This document shows, piece by piece, positions 21,260 to 33,180 of a stretch of 64,000 nt of DNA. How positions within the stretch are numbered: the first letter of the stretch is position 1; the number at the start of each line of letters is the position of its first letter. This stretch comes from Isoetes taiwanensis. Its lineage: Eukaryota; Streptophyta; Lycopodiopsida; Isoetales; Isoetaceae. The notes beneath the pieces were generated by a model. The model saw only the letters and a list, made by a program, of their open reading frames with translations. It ran no database searches and was not told the DNA's origin. Where the stretch lies: assembly GCA_021234155.1 (NCBI GenBank), contig JAJEKV010000094.1:3268535-3332534 (forward strand). The letters run 5' to 3'. The position numbers and the translations under genes were made by a program.

Positions 21260-23050
21260 GGTTATTTTTGCAGAGGCGCCATTCTAGAATGGTTCACTAA
21301 AGCTATTAAAGCTATGTATTTAACATATGCATTAAACCGCATTAAACCTATGTAGACTGCATTAAACCTATGAAAGCTATGTATTAAACAAAATGACAAC
21401 ATAATATGAGCTAGAATAATATAGACAATATAATATGAGCTAGTATTATCTATATAATATAATATGAAATAGAATCTATAAGAAAGGATGGATAAAAAGT
21501 AGCACAAAATTCCATATCACTCTAAATAACTCCTTACATAAGGTTACAAGGGTTAACTCTTGAATTCTAGCAAGGGTATGAAGTATGAAGATGAAATATT
21601 ATGTGATGAAATAGAAGTATGACGATGAGTCTCTATACCATTGCATCTGGATTGTTGGTCCAGAGAATAAACTTGAGGATATACCGTATTCTCAAACCCT
21701 GACCGTAGACCCAAAAAGAAGATGGGGTCAAACCCCATTTTCCACGTCACACTATGATTATGCAACCATAGCCATGAAGTCAAGATATTTCGAAATCAAT
21801 AAAACGTATCAAATTATACAACTGTCATTAGAGATCAAATTAATGTCTGATGCAAAAGGAGTAAAGAAGATGCCAGAGTCAAATAGTTCCACAAAAATTT
21901 CCATGAAGTGTGTTCATTCCTTTAGCAAAAATTTCCATGAAGTGTTTTCATTCCTTTAGCAATTTACAGCAGTGCATATATATAAACAATATACATTCAC
22001 ATCAAAAGAACATGAAGCTCTGACAGACCCATACATGACACCCTGATCTCTGCCACATAATTTTTGCATACATTGACATTAAAAAAACATGAATCTCTGA
22101 TAGAGTGAAACATGAAGGCCTGAGCTTTGCCACGGGATTTATAGTAGTGAAGGATAATGTGTCAACAATGCCCATCAAACTGCTCCTCAAACGTTCGTCA
22201 GCTTGCCTCTTGGAAGGGCAATACAGAATCGTAGAGTTTCTAGACTATGCTAAAACGTGATATAACATGAAAAAGAACCCCTTCTTATGTCCAAACAGAT
22301 GTAATTCCAATGCTCCAAAGCTTTACCATTTCCTGATCCATAATGAAATACACATCAGTGGGCCACATTGAGGCAAGCTAGAAGAATAAGAAAATTGATT
22401 CAATCTTAGTAGCTAGTGTAGAGATCTGCAGTGAGAAGCTGGCAAGTAACAGAGCTAAGTTCTTCATCCAAATCCAAAGCTGCAATGGCAAGAGCCTTCT
22501 TGAACATCTAAGAGGAGCCCAATGAGTACTGTGAAATCCATTTCCTCAGAACTGCAGATTATATTAGTAATGTTTTAAATTTCCACCCATGCATCTCCGA
22601 AATTCGGCCGCTGTGCATCGCACCTTGCCATGACCATGCTTCTCCCCTGCCACCTTGCCCTAAAATATTCTTACCCCTGCGGCCATAGCCACACCGCCCT
22701 ACCCTACCACTGAAAATAGACACCTAGCTTCTATAATATAAAGAAACTAAAAATAAATAAATAAATAAAAACCATAAGACATTGGAAAATCAAAAAATAT
22801 ATTTCTGACGTCAATATATACGGCCTCGGCATACTCATACTTGTGAAAACAATATAAAATCTTACGTAGTACCTGCTCCTTTCTTTAATTGCAGAAGATG
22901 ATAGGAATTTCAAGGATAAAAGCTAAATAACTACCCAATCATTTAAAACAATGTCCTTAATAAACCCTCCTCTTATTTCCATCATTATTTTCTAAACATA
23001 TATAAGGCAGTGTCATTTTTTGTTTGAGGGTAATATTTTTTCGCCAGGAA
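21260..23050. other. AT-rich region, no recognised gene
   Basis: Contains short direct repeats (CATTAAACCTATG near 21,335-21,375; AATATGAGCTAG near 21,405-21,445; AAAAATTTCCATGAAGTG at 21,893 and 21,928) and a (TAAA)n run near 22,750. There are no credible coding frames. Confidence 0.4.
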
Positions 23051-23059
23051 AAAACATAA

Positions 23060-23535
23060 GAGAGACACGTGTCCTTGAAAAAAGCATAAACAAATAATGA
23101 CAGTATATTTTTACTTCAGGCGACAAGCTTTCTTGCTTGCCGGATCCTACTTCGTGGAAGCAATGGCAAATCCGTCCCGGATATGCCATTTAAGCGGCCA
23201 CCCTTCTTCCATCTTCCATTTCTTCTTTCTTCAGGACCTTACGTGAAGCGGTCAGTTCCATCCATCTTTTCTCCTTCCCTGCTTCCTTCTTTTCTGTCTA
23301 AACCGAAGATAAACACAGGGTCCCCTAGTCCACAATATGTTATCCGGATTGGCCGAAAGAAGGGAGAGAAACAATATTTGAAAAAACCTAAAAATGATGG
23401 ATCTGGGTTTTGTTGCAGTGCACGGTTTGCACTGAGAATTGCAAGGGATGCTTGCAGATCCCCAAAATTAACCTGGGCAGTCTTGAAGGTGCCTTTCTTT
23501 TATCTTCTGCTTCTGCTCCGTCCAACTTGAGGAAC
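23060..23535 (+). other. Possible 5' exon of an unidentified gene
   Basis: A G-box (ACACGTGT) lies near 23,067. A 115-codon frame follows at 23,183-23,530, with a Ser/Pro/Phe-rich N-terminus and a basic middle (RIGRKKGEKQYLKKPK). Within it, GAAGGTGCC near 23,487 could be a splice donor. No domain is recognised and no downstream exon is found. It could be noncoding. Confidence 0.2.
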
Positions 23536-23539
23536 TAGG

Positions 23540-24680
23540 TTTTGATCTAGAGGTATGGAACTTGGTTACTTTTCAGTGAAGATGAATTAGTTCATGCTCA
23601 TGTCTTTAGATTTTTCCTATGGCAGGACACAAGAACACAGTTTGCTATTTGATCTTCCTCAAGGTTTTGCTACTTAACGTCTTCCAGTTTTGAAATAAAG
23701 TTTGAGAGGAACAGGTGTTAATCCAGCAGATTGCTTCTAGGTAGTTGGTGTAGAATGATAATATGGCCAAGGAGGCTCTTAAGGAAGATGTTTTTTCCTC
23801 TAGAGTCCAGTCTGCAGCAAGCGAAATCATGTTCTATCAACACCAGGGGGTGGCTTTCACCCGCTATGGAAAGGAATCTAAGAAAATGAGGAAAATTTTC
23901 ACTTATTTATATTCAAGTCTAAACGGAATTCTATTATGCAACTTGATGGGTCTTTCATAGACTGTATAGACTCCATTTGGCAAGAGTGAAGCCTCTGTGA
24001 ACCTCTCGTGGGAGTCTTTTATTCTTCCTTTTTTGCATCTGAGAGTAGTTAGAATAGCATCAACGCAACAGTTTGTTGTGTATCATCGAAATTTGTTGAG
24101 CAAGAGACCTAGTTGTTTACCACTCAGTCATTTGGAGTTGTTGCAAGCTTGCAAGACAAGGCAGAGACAATGCAAGTATGTTCATACTTGCAAACTGACA
24201 CATGACGTCCTCTATCTAAAACAGGTTAGAGGATAATATATTTAATATGCTTTACTAGATACAGAAGATGTGCACTGCAGAAGATAGTTTACTGCGGGGA
24301 TTTAAATACTTTGAAAAGTTCTGAGGCATTGTAAAAATGGAATGCAAGTAGATTGGATTGATTGTTTCAAAGATAGAACATTACGTCATTAGACATCATA
24401 TGCAGATACCTAATATATAATATATTTGTTATGGGATAATAATGATCCTTTACACTACAACTATGCTTTGTATTTGAATACGTTTGTGTCTTTTTTAAAA
24501 GGAAATCTTGCAAACTTAATAATTGCACGTAGAATTTTTAATGCATGTTAACGTGCTACACACATATTTGTATGGTGGAGCACATTTATTCAATATAATC
24601 TATTTCTTTTATCATTACCGTCTTTAAATCTTGCCCACTTAATAGTTCTTGATCATTTTTTTGTGCTCAAGAACCACTCC
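23540..24680. other. AT-rich spacer
   Basis: Plus-strand frames at 23,763-23,960 and 23,997-24,236 have no recognised domain. Nothing else is visible until the TA repeat. Confidence 0.35.
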
Positions 24681-24683
24681 TTA

Positions 24684-24684
<1 letters not shown>

Positions 24685-24716
<32 letters not shown>
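24685..24716. repeat. (TA)n microsatellite
   Basis: About 15 TA dinucleotides at the left edge of the GATTC-rich satellite. Confidence 0.95.
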
Positions 24717-24718
<2 letters not shown>

Positions 24719-24719
24719 A

Positions 24720-26110
24720 GTCTTTGTACTATCAATGGGTCTATAAAGATTCTATAAAGATTCTCCTAGATTCTCCAAGATCCTATGAAAATTCCCCTAG
24801 GTTCCCAAAGATTATTCCATAATTTCTCTAGGTTCCCCAAGATTTTATGGAGATTCCCCTAGATTACCCAAGATTCTATAAAGATTCTCTCATATTCTAT
24901 AAGATTCCATCAAGATTCCCTTAGATTCTCAAAAATTTTAAGAAGATTCCTCTTGGATTATAAAGATTCCTTAAAAAGTTCTACAAAATTTCCCTAGATT
25001 AAAGAGATCCTACAAAGATTCCCCTAGATTTTATTAAGATTCTCCAAGATTCTCCAAGATTCCATCTAGATTCCCATAGATTCTTAAGGATTTTATGAAG
25101 ATTCCTCTAGATTGTTCTAGATTCCCAAAGATTTATTTGAGACTCTCTAAGATTCTCTAAAGATCCCCCTAGATTCCAAAAGAATACTCCAAGGTTCCTC
25201 TAGATTCTCCAAGATTCCATGAAGATTCCCATAGATTCCCTCAACATACTATAGATTCCTTGAAACTCGAAGATTCCAAGAAGATTCTTAGTATTCGATC
25301 ATGTTGGCTCCAACTGCGACAAAATAGTGCCAAAGCACCACTCATTGGAAAGGTCTCGGCGAGAGGAATCCAACGGCGTGGGCCCCACCTTCATCGGACC
25401 CCTCTACTGCAAGCTACGTGTCCTCGAAGGCGATTAAACAAAAGGAAGCTTCCTAGAAAGTCCGCTCATAAATACTTTGCCACCTCACTACCTTTTTTAT
25501 TAATGAGGGTGCCACCTCACCTCCTTTAAAAGAAAAAAACCAATATAATATTAAAAAGTTAATGGCTAGGATTTATGCTCACCTTTTAATCTAACGGTTG
25601 AGATCTGCTGCACCAAATTCATTTTTTTGGCATCTTCCTTGCACCTTCTTCACAAAAATCAAGGGCTAGGATTTATCCTCCCCTTTTGATCCAACGGTTC
25701 GGGGATCCCCTAGATTACCCAAGATTCTATAAAGATTCTCTCATATTCTATAAGATTCCATCGAGATTCCCTTAGATTCTCAAAAATTTTAAGAAGATTC
25801 CTCTGGATTCGCAAAGATTCCTTAAAGTTCTACAAAGATTTCCCTAGATTCTGAGATCCTACAAAGATTCCCCTAGATTTTATTAAGATTCTCCAAGATT
25901 CTCCAAGATTCCATCTAGATTCCCATAGATTCTTAAGGATTTTATGAAGATTCCTCTAGATTGTTCTAGATTCCCAAAGATTTATTTGAGACTCTCTAAG
26001 ATTCTCTAAAGATCCCCCTAGATTCCAAAAGAATACTCCAAGGTTCCTCTAGATTCTCCAAGATTCCATGAAGATTCCCATAGATTCCCTCAACATACTA
26101 TAGATTCCTT
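24720..26110. repeat. Degenerate GATTC-rich satellite
   Basis: Short units of about 12-17 bp of the form AAGATTCCcCTAGATTC are repeated dozens of times with drift, in two blocks (24,720-25,290 and 25,707-26,140). The second block arose by the 851-bp tandem duplication described separately. Confidence 0.85.
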
Positions 26111-26554
26111 GAAACTCGAAGATTCCAAGAAGATTCTTAGTATTCGATCATGTTGGCTCCAACTGCGACAAAATAGTGCCAAAGCACCACTCATTGGAAA
26201 GGTCTCGGCGAGAGGAATCCAACGGCGTGGGCCCCACCTTCATCCGGACCCCCATCCAAACTCATTGTCCTCGAAGGCGATTAAACAGAAGGAAGCTTCC
26301 TAGAAAGTCCGCTCATAAATACTTTGCCACCTCACTACCTTTTTTTATTAATGAGGGTGCCACCTCACCTCCTTTAAAAGAAAAAAACCAATATAATATT
26401 AAAAAGTTAATGGCTAGGATTTATGCTCACCTTTTAATCTAACGGTTGAGATCTGCTGCACCAAATTCATTTTTTTAGCATCTTCCTTGCACCTTCTTCA
26501 CAAAAATCAAGGGCTAGGATTTATCCTCCCCTTTTGATCCAACGGTTCGGGGAT
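24856..26554. repeat. 851-bp direct tandem duplication
   Basis: Copy 1 is 24,856-25,706 and copy 2 is 25,707-26,554. Both run from CCCCTAGATTACCCAAG through GATTC-rich satellite, a unique stretch (CATGTTGGCTCCAACTGCG) and a terminal block ending GATCCAACGGTTCGGGGAT. The copies are nearly identical, with small differences clustered at a few sites, so the duplication is recent. Confidence 0.92.
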
Positions 26555-27080
26555 GTGGTGCATGCCCCCATGCATGCCCATGCATGCCCATCATGGCCAT
26601 CCATGCACCTCAATGAGGTGGCATTATCCTGGCCTTTCATTTCGTAATTGGATGGCTGGGATGAATCTCTATGAACATGCCCATGGGATGACAAAACACA
26701 CATCTAATACGTGTATATATATTAGTGATATATTCTGTATTTTGTTGTCAAGTATTGAAATTCATGTTGGGTCTTTTTGGCAGTCTGCATTTGCTCAAAA
26801 CCTTCAATATATGTTGTCACCTTGCCTCTAATATCTAGAGAGGCTCTGTTCAATTTATTTGTTGTGTGGATAATCATTTGTCGTGTGGATATTCAAACTG
26901 GCAAAACTTAAGACTGCTTTTGAAGTGATGCCTTTGTATTGAAAATATATTCCTCTATTGTAACTATCTTATTCACATCGTTAGCCTTTTCAGATACGTT
27001 AACTTCGTAACGAAATTATACCATTGGGAACTTAATTCACAACAAACCCACTAACTATTATTGGGTGGCATGCATGATCT
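26555..27080. other. Spacer with CATGC-rich start
   Basis: A GCATGCCCATGCATGCCC-rich patch lies at 26,560-26,610. No gene is recognised. Confidence 0.4.
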
Positions 27081-27089
27081 GTGTTCATG

Positions 27090-27172
27090 GTGATCATGGC
27101 CTGGTGGTCAGACCATTGGATACGAGTGTCCGTCCCCCCCCCCCCCCCACCCCCCAGGTTCATAACCCACCG
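27090..27172 (+). repeat. SINE head candidate with poly-C loop
   Basis: TGGCCTGGTGGTCAGA resembles a Pol III A box, and GGTTCATAACCC about 60 bp later resembles a B box. A C-run (27,135-27,150) lies between them. A poly(A) stretch follows at 27,209-27,226. This fits a decayed tRNA-derived SINE. Confidence 0.4.
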
Positions 27173-27258
27173 GCTATCATTGCATGGCATATTTGGAAGA
27201 GAGAGGAAAAAAAAAAAAAAAAAACCGGGAATCTTGTAGTCGTTATGATCAGCACCCT

Positions 27259-27289
27259 TCTTTCTTTCTTTCTTTCTTTCTTTCTTTCG
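27259..27289. repeat. (TTTC)n microsatellite
   Basis: About seven CTTT units directly upstream of a tRNA-like sequence. Confidence 0.95.
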
Positions 27290-27355
27290 TTCTATAGTCC
27301 AGGCACTGTAACACAAGGCAAACGAATGCAGGTTCAAATCCTGTGTGTTCTAGCG
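27290..27355 (+). repeat. tRNA-like sequence (pseudo-tRNA or SINE head)
   Basis: TATAGTCCAGGCA matches an A box, and GGTTCAAATCC at 27,331 is a perfect B box with a short T-stem (CAGG/CCTG). The 5' and 3' acceptor strands do not pair, so this is not a working tRNA. Confidence 0.45.
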
Positions 27356-27389
27356 CGTATAAACGACTGGTGAAGAGAAATGTTCGCGA

Positions 27390-28625
27390 TAACTTTCTTG
27401 TAATATATTATTGTACCCCTTTTTCGAACATACCTTTTTTAATATATTACGTACCTCTTTTTTGAACTTTAAATAAATATAGACCACAATCACTTAATAT
27501 AACCACTCTAGAGTTGTCCCGGGGACCATTTCCGGTCCATGGACCAGAAATGATCCACCATACCCCCTACCACTTAAACCCATAAATCTCACAAAAGAGA
27601 TTTTAATTTTAAGATATACCACCATTATTTGAGTCTTTACTTGATTCTTAACGACCTGTGAGAATTTCATGATCACTGGATTCACCTTTATATTGATATG
27701 ATTGTTTAAACTTTGGAGAATTTGGCAGTTTTTACAGCACTCTAGAACTGCATTCTTCGATTTTGTAGCATAAAAGTGCCTAAACCTTGCTAAATTTGAA
27801 ATTAATTGATATATTATGGTAAAACATATCGATTTGCATGTTTCCATGTTTGGCCGTTATCATTTGATATCAATTGAAGTCGCCAAACCCTATTTTGCTT
27901 AAAAATGCTGCATGAGGTTCAAGAATTATTTATCTCTTATTATTACAAGTTAGATGTTTATATGTTATATTAGTATCGTTATTAACTAAAGAAATTATTG
28001 TACAGAATTCGCTCCAATAAACCCATCTATAAGTCTCATAAGGATAGTAAATGATGCATTCTAATCAACTCTATATAGGAATTTACTTTATCAGCATAAA
28101 TATAGTGTAACTAGGGTATAACAATGCATTATCTAGATCTAAACAAGATCTAATATAACAAGATGAACACAAAGAAAGGTTCCAAAGTGCGTTGATTATA
28201 CCCTTATAGGTCTAAAACTCAACAATGATGTAGGTAGTGATGGTTATCGATAAATGGAGGACAATATTATGAAGTTTAGCCATGACTATAAATAAATAGA
28301 TCAAAAGACTTTCCGTACCTGTTTTTCTAGTTCATCTAAAATATTAACTTCACTACATTTCTTCCATAAGCCTTTTAAATGGCACAACATATGATAAAAA
28401 TGGATATTGAGGTCCATGGTATAGTCTTATTAGAAAAAAAAATGAAGAAAGCTACTTAATTTCCACTATATAAAGTTAGTTAATGTGTGGTTGCTCCAAA
28501 GTGTTGTAGTCTAAGTAGAACCATAGTACATGTAGATCACCTTTTATGAATAGGCTATAATTTTTGTAAATTTGAATTTTTGCTGGCAATATATATCTCA
28601 AATTTCATGTTAGAATAATATATTG
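27390..28625. other. AT-rich spacer
   Basis: No coding sequence or RNA is recognised. A minus-strand frame at 27,847-27,494 has no domain signal. Confidence 0.4.
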
Positions 28626-28629
28626 AGAA

Positions 28630-30105
28630 TGTTGCGCCCTAACTAGGGCGGCGGCCGCCGCCGCCGCCCGAGCACCTGAAGGATCGAAAGTCTTGTCTCG
28701 TAGGCTGGAAGGGCAGCGATCAAGCTCCCTCTGTCTCGCAGTTACCATAGCAGATCCAGAGGTTTTTTCCAGCACCATTTCACTTGGAGTGCGTTTACCT
28801 TGAGGGGATTAGGCTGAAGTATGGCGCTACTTCTAACTTTTCTTCCCACGAACAGCAGTTTTGCTGAGAATGGTAAGGAGCTAATCTCATTTTACGCCAT
28901 GAGATTCTTTTGTTCAGTAGAGCATGATAGTCTAGGTAAGCACCATGTTAATTTAACGCTTAAAGCTCTTGGTGATATTTAGACATATTTTTTTCAGTCA
29001 TATCTTTTGCATGCTTGGTTGGCTAAAGGCTTGGTTCTCTTTATTGCACTCAGCTTTGGGAAAGGCTGCACTCAACTGCTTGAGTATGTTTGCAAGGGCT
29101 GGTTGTTGCACTCATTGCAATGGATAGGCGCACCCCTGCGTTGCTTCTTTACAATACTAATCCAGATTTTTAGTTGATACATCTGCATATGTAAATTGCA
29201 AGATCTGAGCTTCGTGTTGGTGTCTTTGTATCAACAGCGAGCCCATCCCCCTCTTCATCGGTTGGATTAGGGATTCACGGTTATAGAAAGCATAGCAAGG
29301 GAGAGATGTTCTAGTCATTGGAATTGTTATCGGCTTTCTCCTGTAGTGTTACGAATCATTAGATATGTGCTTCTTTGCCTTGAGGTTTTACGGAAAGAGT
29401 AGCTTGGTCTATAGTACCTCTATTGCGAGAGAAAGAGGTTGAGGCATTTACACAAGTGGAATAGTGGGCTGCTCTAATATTGAAGGGTGCTCTTGGAGAA
29501 GTGCCTATAGTACCTTGCTAGTGGGAAGACAATTGGCAATCTTGCCTAGTACAATTATATACGCTTAAAATCTTGGGTGGGCTTCTTGGTAGTGGAGTGT
29601 ATTTGGAAGAGGAAGTTAGCACATATAATCTTGCTAATAGAAGAAGAAGGCAGATCTTGGTGTTCCCATGCGGTCTAGTGCATCCTTTTAGCAACATATC
29701 TTATTCTTCTAGGTATTCCTTGGTTTTTAGCGTTCTTCGGGATCTTGAGGAATGATTTTTGTTGCACTCTACAAATGTTAGTACTCTCCCATAGTACCTT
29801 CAGCAGGTTGGGAAGAAGGCCATGCACTAAAGTACTAGAAGAACTAAAACAATGAGGAGCATATCATCTTGTAGGGACGAAGAAGAGGTTGAGGGCTGTG
29901 ACCATAGTACATGGATATGATCTTAAGGTAGTTTTTCGGTTTGATGGTCGCTTGTATTTCTCGTGACAATTTTGTCTATCTGGTGACCAAGAGCATTGTA
30001 TACTTCCCTGCTCGGCCTATTGTGGAGCCCACAAGAAGGTCGTGTGTACCATTTTATATTAATCAAAAATTTCTTACCCTCAAAAAAAAAAAAAAAAAAA
30101 AAAAA
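28630..30105 (+). mobile_element. Poly(A)-tailed retroposon (copy 2)
   Basis: It ends in a 24-A run (30,082-30,105) after CTTACCCTC. The core GCCTATTGTGGAGCC is at 30,015-30,029. A GC-rich (GGC)n patch at 28,648-28,668 is a possible 5' end of the inserted unit, by its abrupt change in composition, but no target duplication was confirmed. The body holds short frames only. Confidence 0.5.
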
Positions 30106-30109
30106 CTAG

Positions 30110-31015
30110 CAAGAGGCACACGGAAGGCTTTAGCAAGGTAAGGCATTAGGTTTTATTTGAAGCAGTCTCATTAGATCACTTGTTGGTGGCTAATCTTTTT
30201 TCCTTTGTGTTAAGTTAAAGACCCGTATCCTATTTGGGTCGGACAAATATAAAAAACCAAAGCGCAAGGTGCATCTGCGCTCTCGAAGTCATCATCAAGC
30301 GGCTTGTGATAAGTTTGTGGTTGTGAATAATTGTATTTTTGTTGATGGCAAAAATCACAATGTTATTTTAACATATTAAATTTTTCTCTTTCGCTTGAAG
30401 GAACCCGGATTTTCTTGGACTTTCTAGGATTTGAGTTGAGGTTGTTGTAGCCATGTTGGGTGGATTGGTGCTTTTTTAATTAGAATTTTTTTCTTATTTG
30501 ATGGGCTTCCATTTTGCGAGGTTGTGGTATGGAGGATGTCAATGTCGGTAGTGGTCGAATGGTTTGTATTTGCAAACGTCTCGGGGCCATTTTTTGTTTG
30601 GATTGTTTTTGTGTTGGTAAATCCTTTGCTTTAAGTTTCTTGTTTGGCCTATATACTTCTTCATAGTTAGTGCGCATGTTATCGAAAATGTTGTAATTTG
30701 TTTTGTTCCTTTTAAACTTGTACCTAATTGAACATTTGGAATTTTGTTTTAGTTTTTTTTTAAACAATGTCATTTGGAACTTTGACTCATGAAGATTAGT
30801 AACAATATGGTCGATTATAAAATTGACAAACAGTTCGAGTCCAAGGCGTCCAGATAGGCACATCCCTACGATCCAGAGAGTGTCAGACCCATACCCAGCC
30901 CACACACAGTGACTGGTTATAAGCCTAGCACACTGTAGGATTCCTGTAGCCACGCTAGGCAAGACCTCACCCCCGATTCACCATCATACTCGTTATCTGG
31001 TGCTAAATCACATCA
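30110..31015. other. Spacer
   Basis: A 160-codon minus-strand frame at 30,962-30,480 has composition typical of AT-rich noncoding DNA and no recognised domain. Confidence 0.35.
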
Positions 31016-31034
31016 TAGCATCTTCAGCCAGGTT

Positions 31035-31125
31035 GGCTCTTGTGCACAGGCCGCATTTATTGGGTATTAAGGGATCTAGCTAGAGACATCTCTACTGCTA
31101 AGAGGCTTTTAGGTCTCTACCCTTC
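31035..31125 (+). repeat. Dispersed repeat, copy A
   Basis: TTGTGCACAGGCCGCAT, then CTAGAGACATCTCTACT, then TTTTAGGTCTCTACCC resembles 39,815-39,903 (TTGTACAGGCCGAAT, CTAGAGAGGCTACTCTAGG, CTTTAGGTCTCTACAC) in the same order. The element type is unknown. Confidence 0.5.
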
Positions 31126-31129
31126 CCTT

Positions 31130-33180
31130 AATTTCCTAATACACGGAAGAAGTGGAAAGAAAGAATATAAACACCATCTAAGTATTCAGAACAACGTACA
31201 AAAGAGAATTTAATCATTCCATCTATTCAAAGAAGTGTCAGCAGAATAGAAGCTATCTAAAGACGAACCAGTCTCTTGGCTGGAGCTGTCACGGAAGGCT
31301 TCCATAGCTTGAGGCTGTTGGTAGGTATTGGCAAAAATAGGCTAAAGCTGGTAGCTACTGCGCCTCCTCATTCTCCAATTCGAATTTGGGTTGAAATGGG
31401 GAAGGCCCCTATTTCTCCAACCAAAAATAGCAAGTCCCTCCTGGCCAATTGATTTGGGCCAGGTGGCACCCCTCATTGGTGATATTTAGTTAATTAGACC
31501 AAATTAGCATAATTAGGTTAATTATGCCAATAAAATCCATAATTATCCATTGGTTTTATTAGCATATCTAATAAAATCCATTTTAGGTGAACCCCATTTG
31601 GGCCTCTAGGCCTACTATATGCTGGTGACGTGTCATGGTATGCATACGTATACCGTATAAATACCTGGAATGTCACAGTTTTGAGCTGAGTGTGGAGAAG
31701 AATCTCCCAGTCAATCAGCAGAGAGTTGCTTTAAGGGATATTTAGAATGTACCTGTTGGTTCTGGAAAGGAGAATGCTGGTAAAGATGTGTCTAATGGTT
31801 CTAGGAAAGGGAAGCAAGTTTCTGAAACAACTAGCTTTGGTACATTTGTTGCCAAAGAGTCTTCAAGCAGAGGCCTCTCAGATTTTTAGGCTGATTTGGT
31901 TTCCAGCGGGCTGGATGAAATATATGTTGAAAACGGTTGGAGTTGATGGAAAGTTTTCAGGCAAGTCTAGTCGCATCACTGCTATCTCTAGAATGGCGGG
32001 GTTTCCAAAAGCGTAGGCATGCACATTATAGGCGGAGAAAACGGTGAGGCATATAACATGTATTTCAATTATATTTGTCTTTGTGTTTGTCGTTGATTCA
32101 ATTTTTGACATTTATCTTTATATTTTAGGTATGACAATACTAAGGAGGTTACAAGCCAAGTCTGCCAATGTCGGTTAAAGCAATCCATTCAATGAAAATG
32201 GACAATGCAGGATGTAAGAAGATGTTTATTATGAGGAATTGAGCAGGCTAGGCCGAAAGAGGACGTGTTGGCGGTGTTGTGAAGGATCGGGTTGTATTAC
32301 CTCCTGCAATTCCGGTGGTGAACAAGGTAGTTGGGGAGAAAGTAGATTCGTGTAGCCTTACCTGGCATTGCTAGTCGGTAGAGCGGTGTGCACATTAATT
32401 CATCTAGTGAGCTTATTCCCGGTCATCCTTACGTTATTCAACTAGTTTAAATTGTTGCTTCTGCGATTGAAGATGCTATTATCGATTGAACAATGATATT
32501 GATGCATTATTTCCAGATTAATCACATTTGTCAAAAAGCTATGGGCATGGAAGTTAATGTTGGCGGTTACGGGTGGATCATTCAATCTGCAACATTCTAA
32601 TGCCATGTGTTTCTTAGGGCTTGATTGAATGAGATAATGGTGACCATGATGAGGAATAAGAAGAATTAATTAAATCGGAGCTTCTTTTTAAAGTCAGAGT
32701 AATGTGATTCGATTGTAAACTTTTTTAAAACTTCGGTAAATGTGATGCGATAATATGTTGTAATGAGCAAATTTGAATGTCTTGGTCATATTGTCCCTGA
32801 AAATATCAATGAAGTTCTATTTTCATTGTTGATCCTCATTTATATGTTAGTAACATATAAAGAATGCAAAATATAGAAAAACTGAGAATGCAAATTAAAA
32901 AATTAAGAATACGTGTCGAGTCTAGGATTGCTAAAAAGAAGCGTCATATTGATCCTTTTATAATTAGGCCCGGATTCCACTCCGGTGGAAGATCAATCAA
33001 CGAGCTCTCACGCCCGGCAAGAAATCTTGATTTGCATTCCACTACAGTCAAGAATTTCTGATGTGGCACCAAAATCAGCGATTTAACTCAGGGCAAGATC
33101 CCAGAGTTTTACGGTTTACCACCTTTTAAGATCGCCACATAAGCATATGTCGTGTTCTTAAGAAGATGCGGTAATTAGTG
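31130..33180. other. Unidentified region before the LINE
   Basis: At 31,690-31,900 a plus-strand frame in one phase is Ser/Gly/Lys-rich (GSGKENAGKDVSNGSRKG) and stops at about 31,890. It could be remnant coding sequence. A short Lys/Arg-rich frame lies at 32,864-33,061. No domain is recognised. Confidence 0.3.

Noticed and set aside
27290-27355. A functional tRNA gene.
   Set aside because: The A and B boxes are good, but the acceptor strands do not pair and the length is short.
30480-30962. 160-codon minus-strand frame as a gene.
   Set aside because: Lys/Asn-rich composition from AT-rich DNA, no domain, no promoter or neighbour support.
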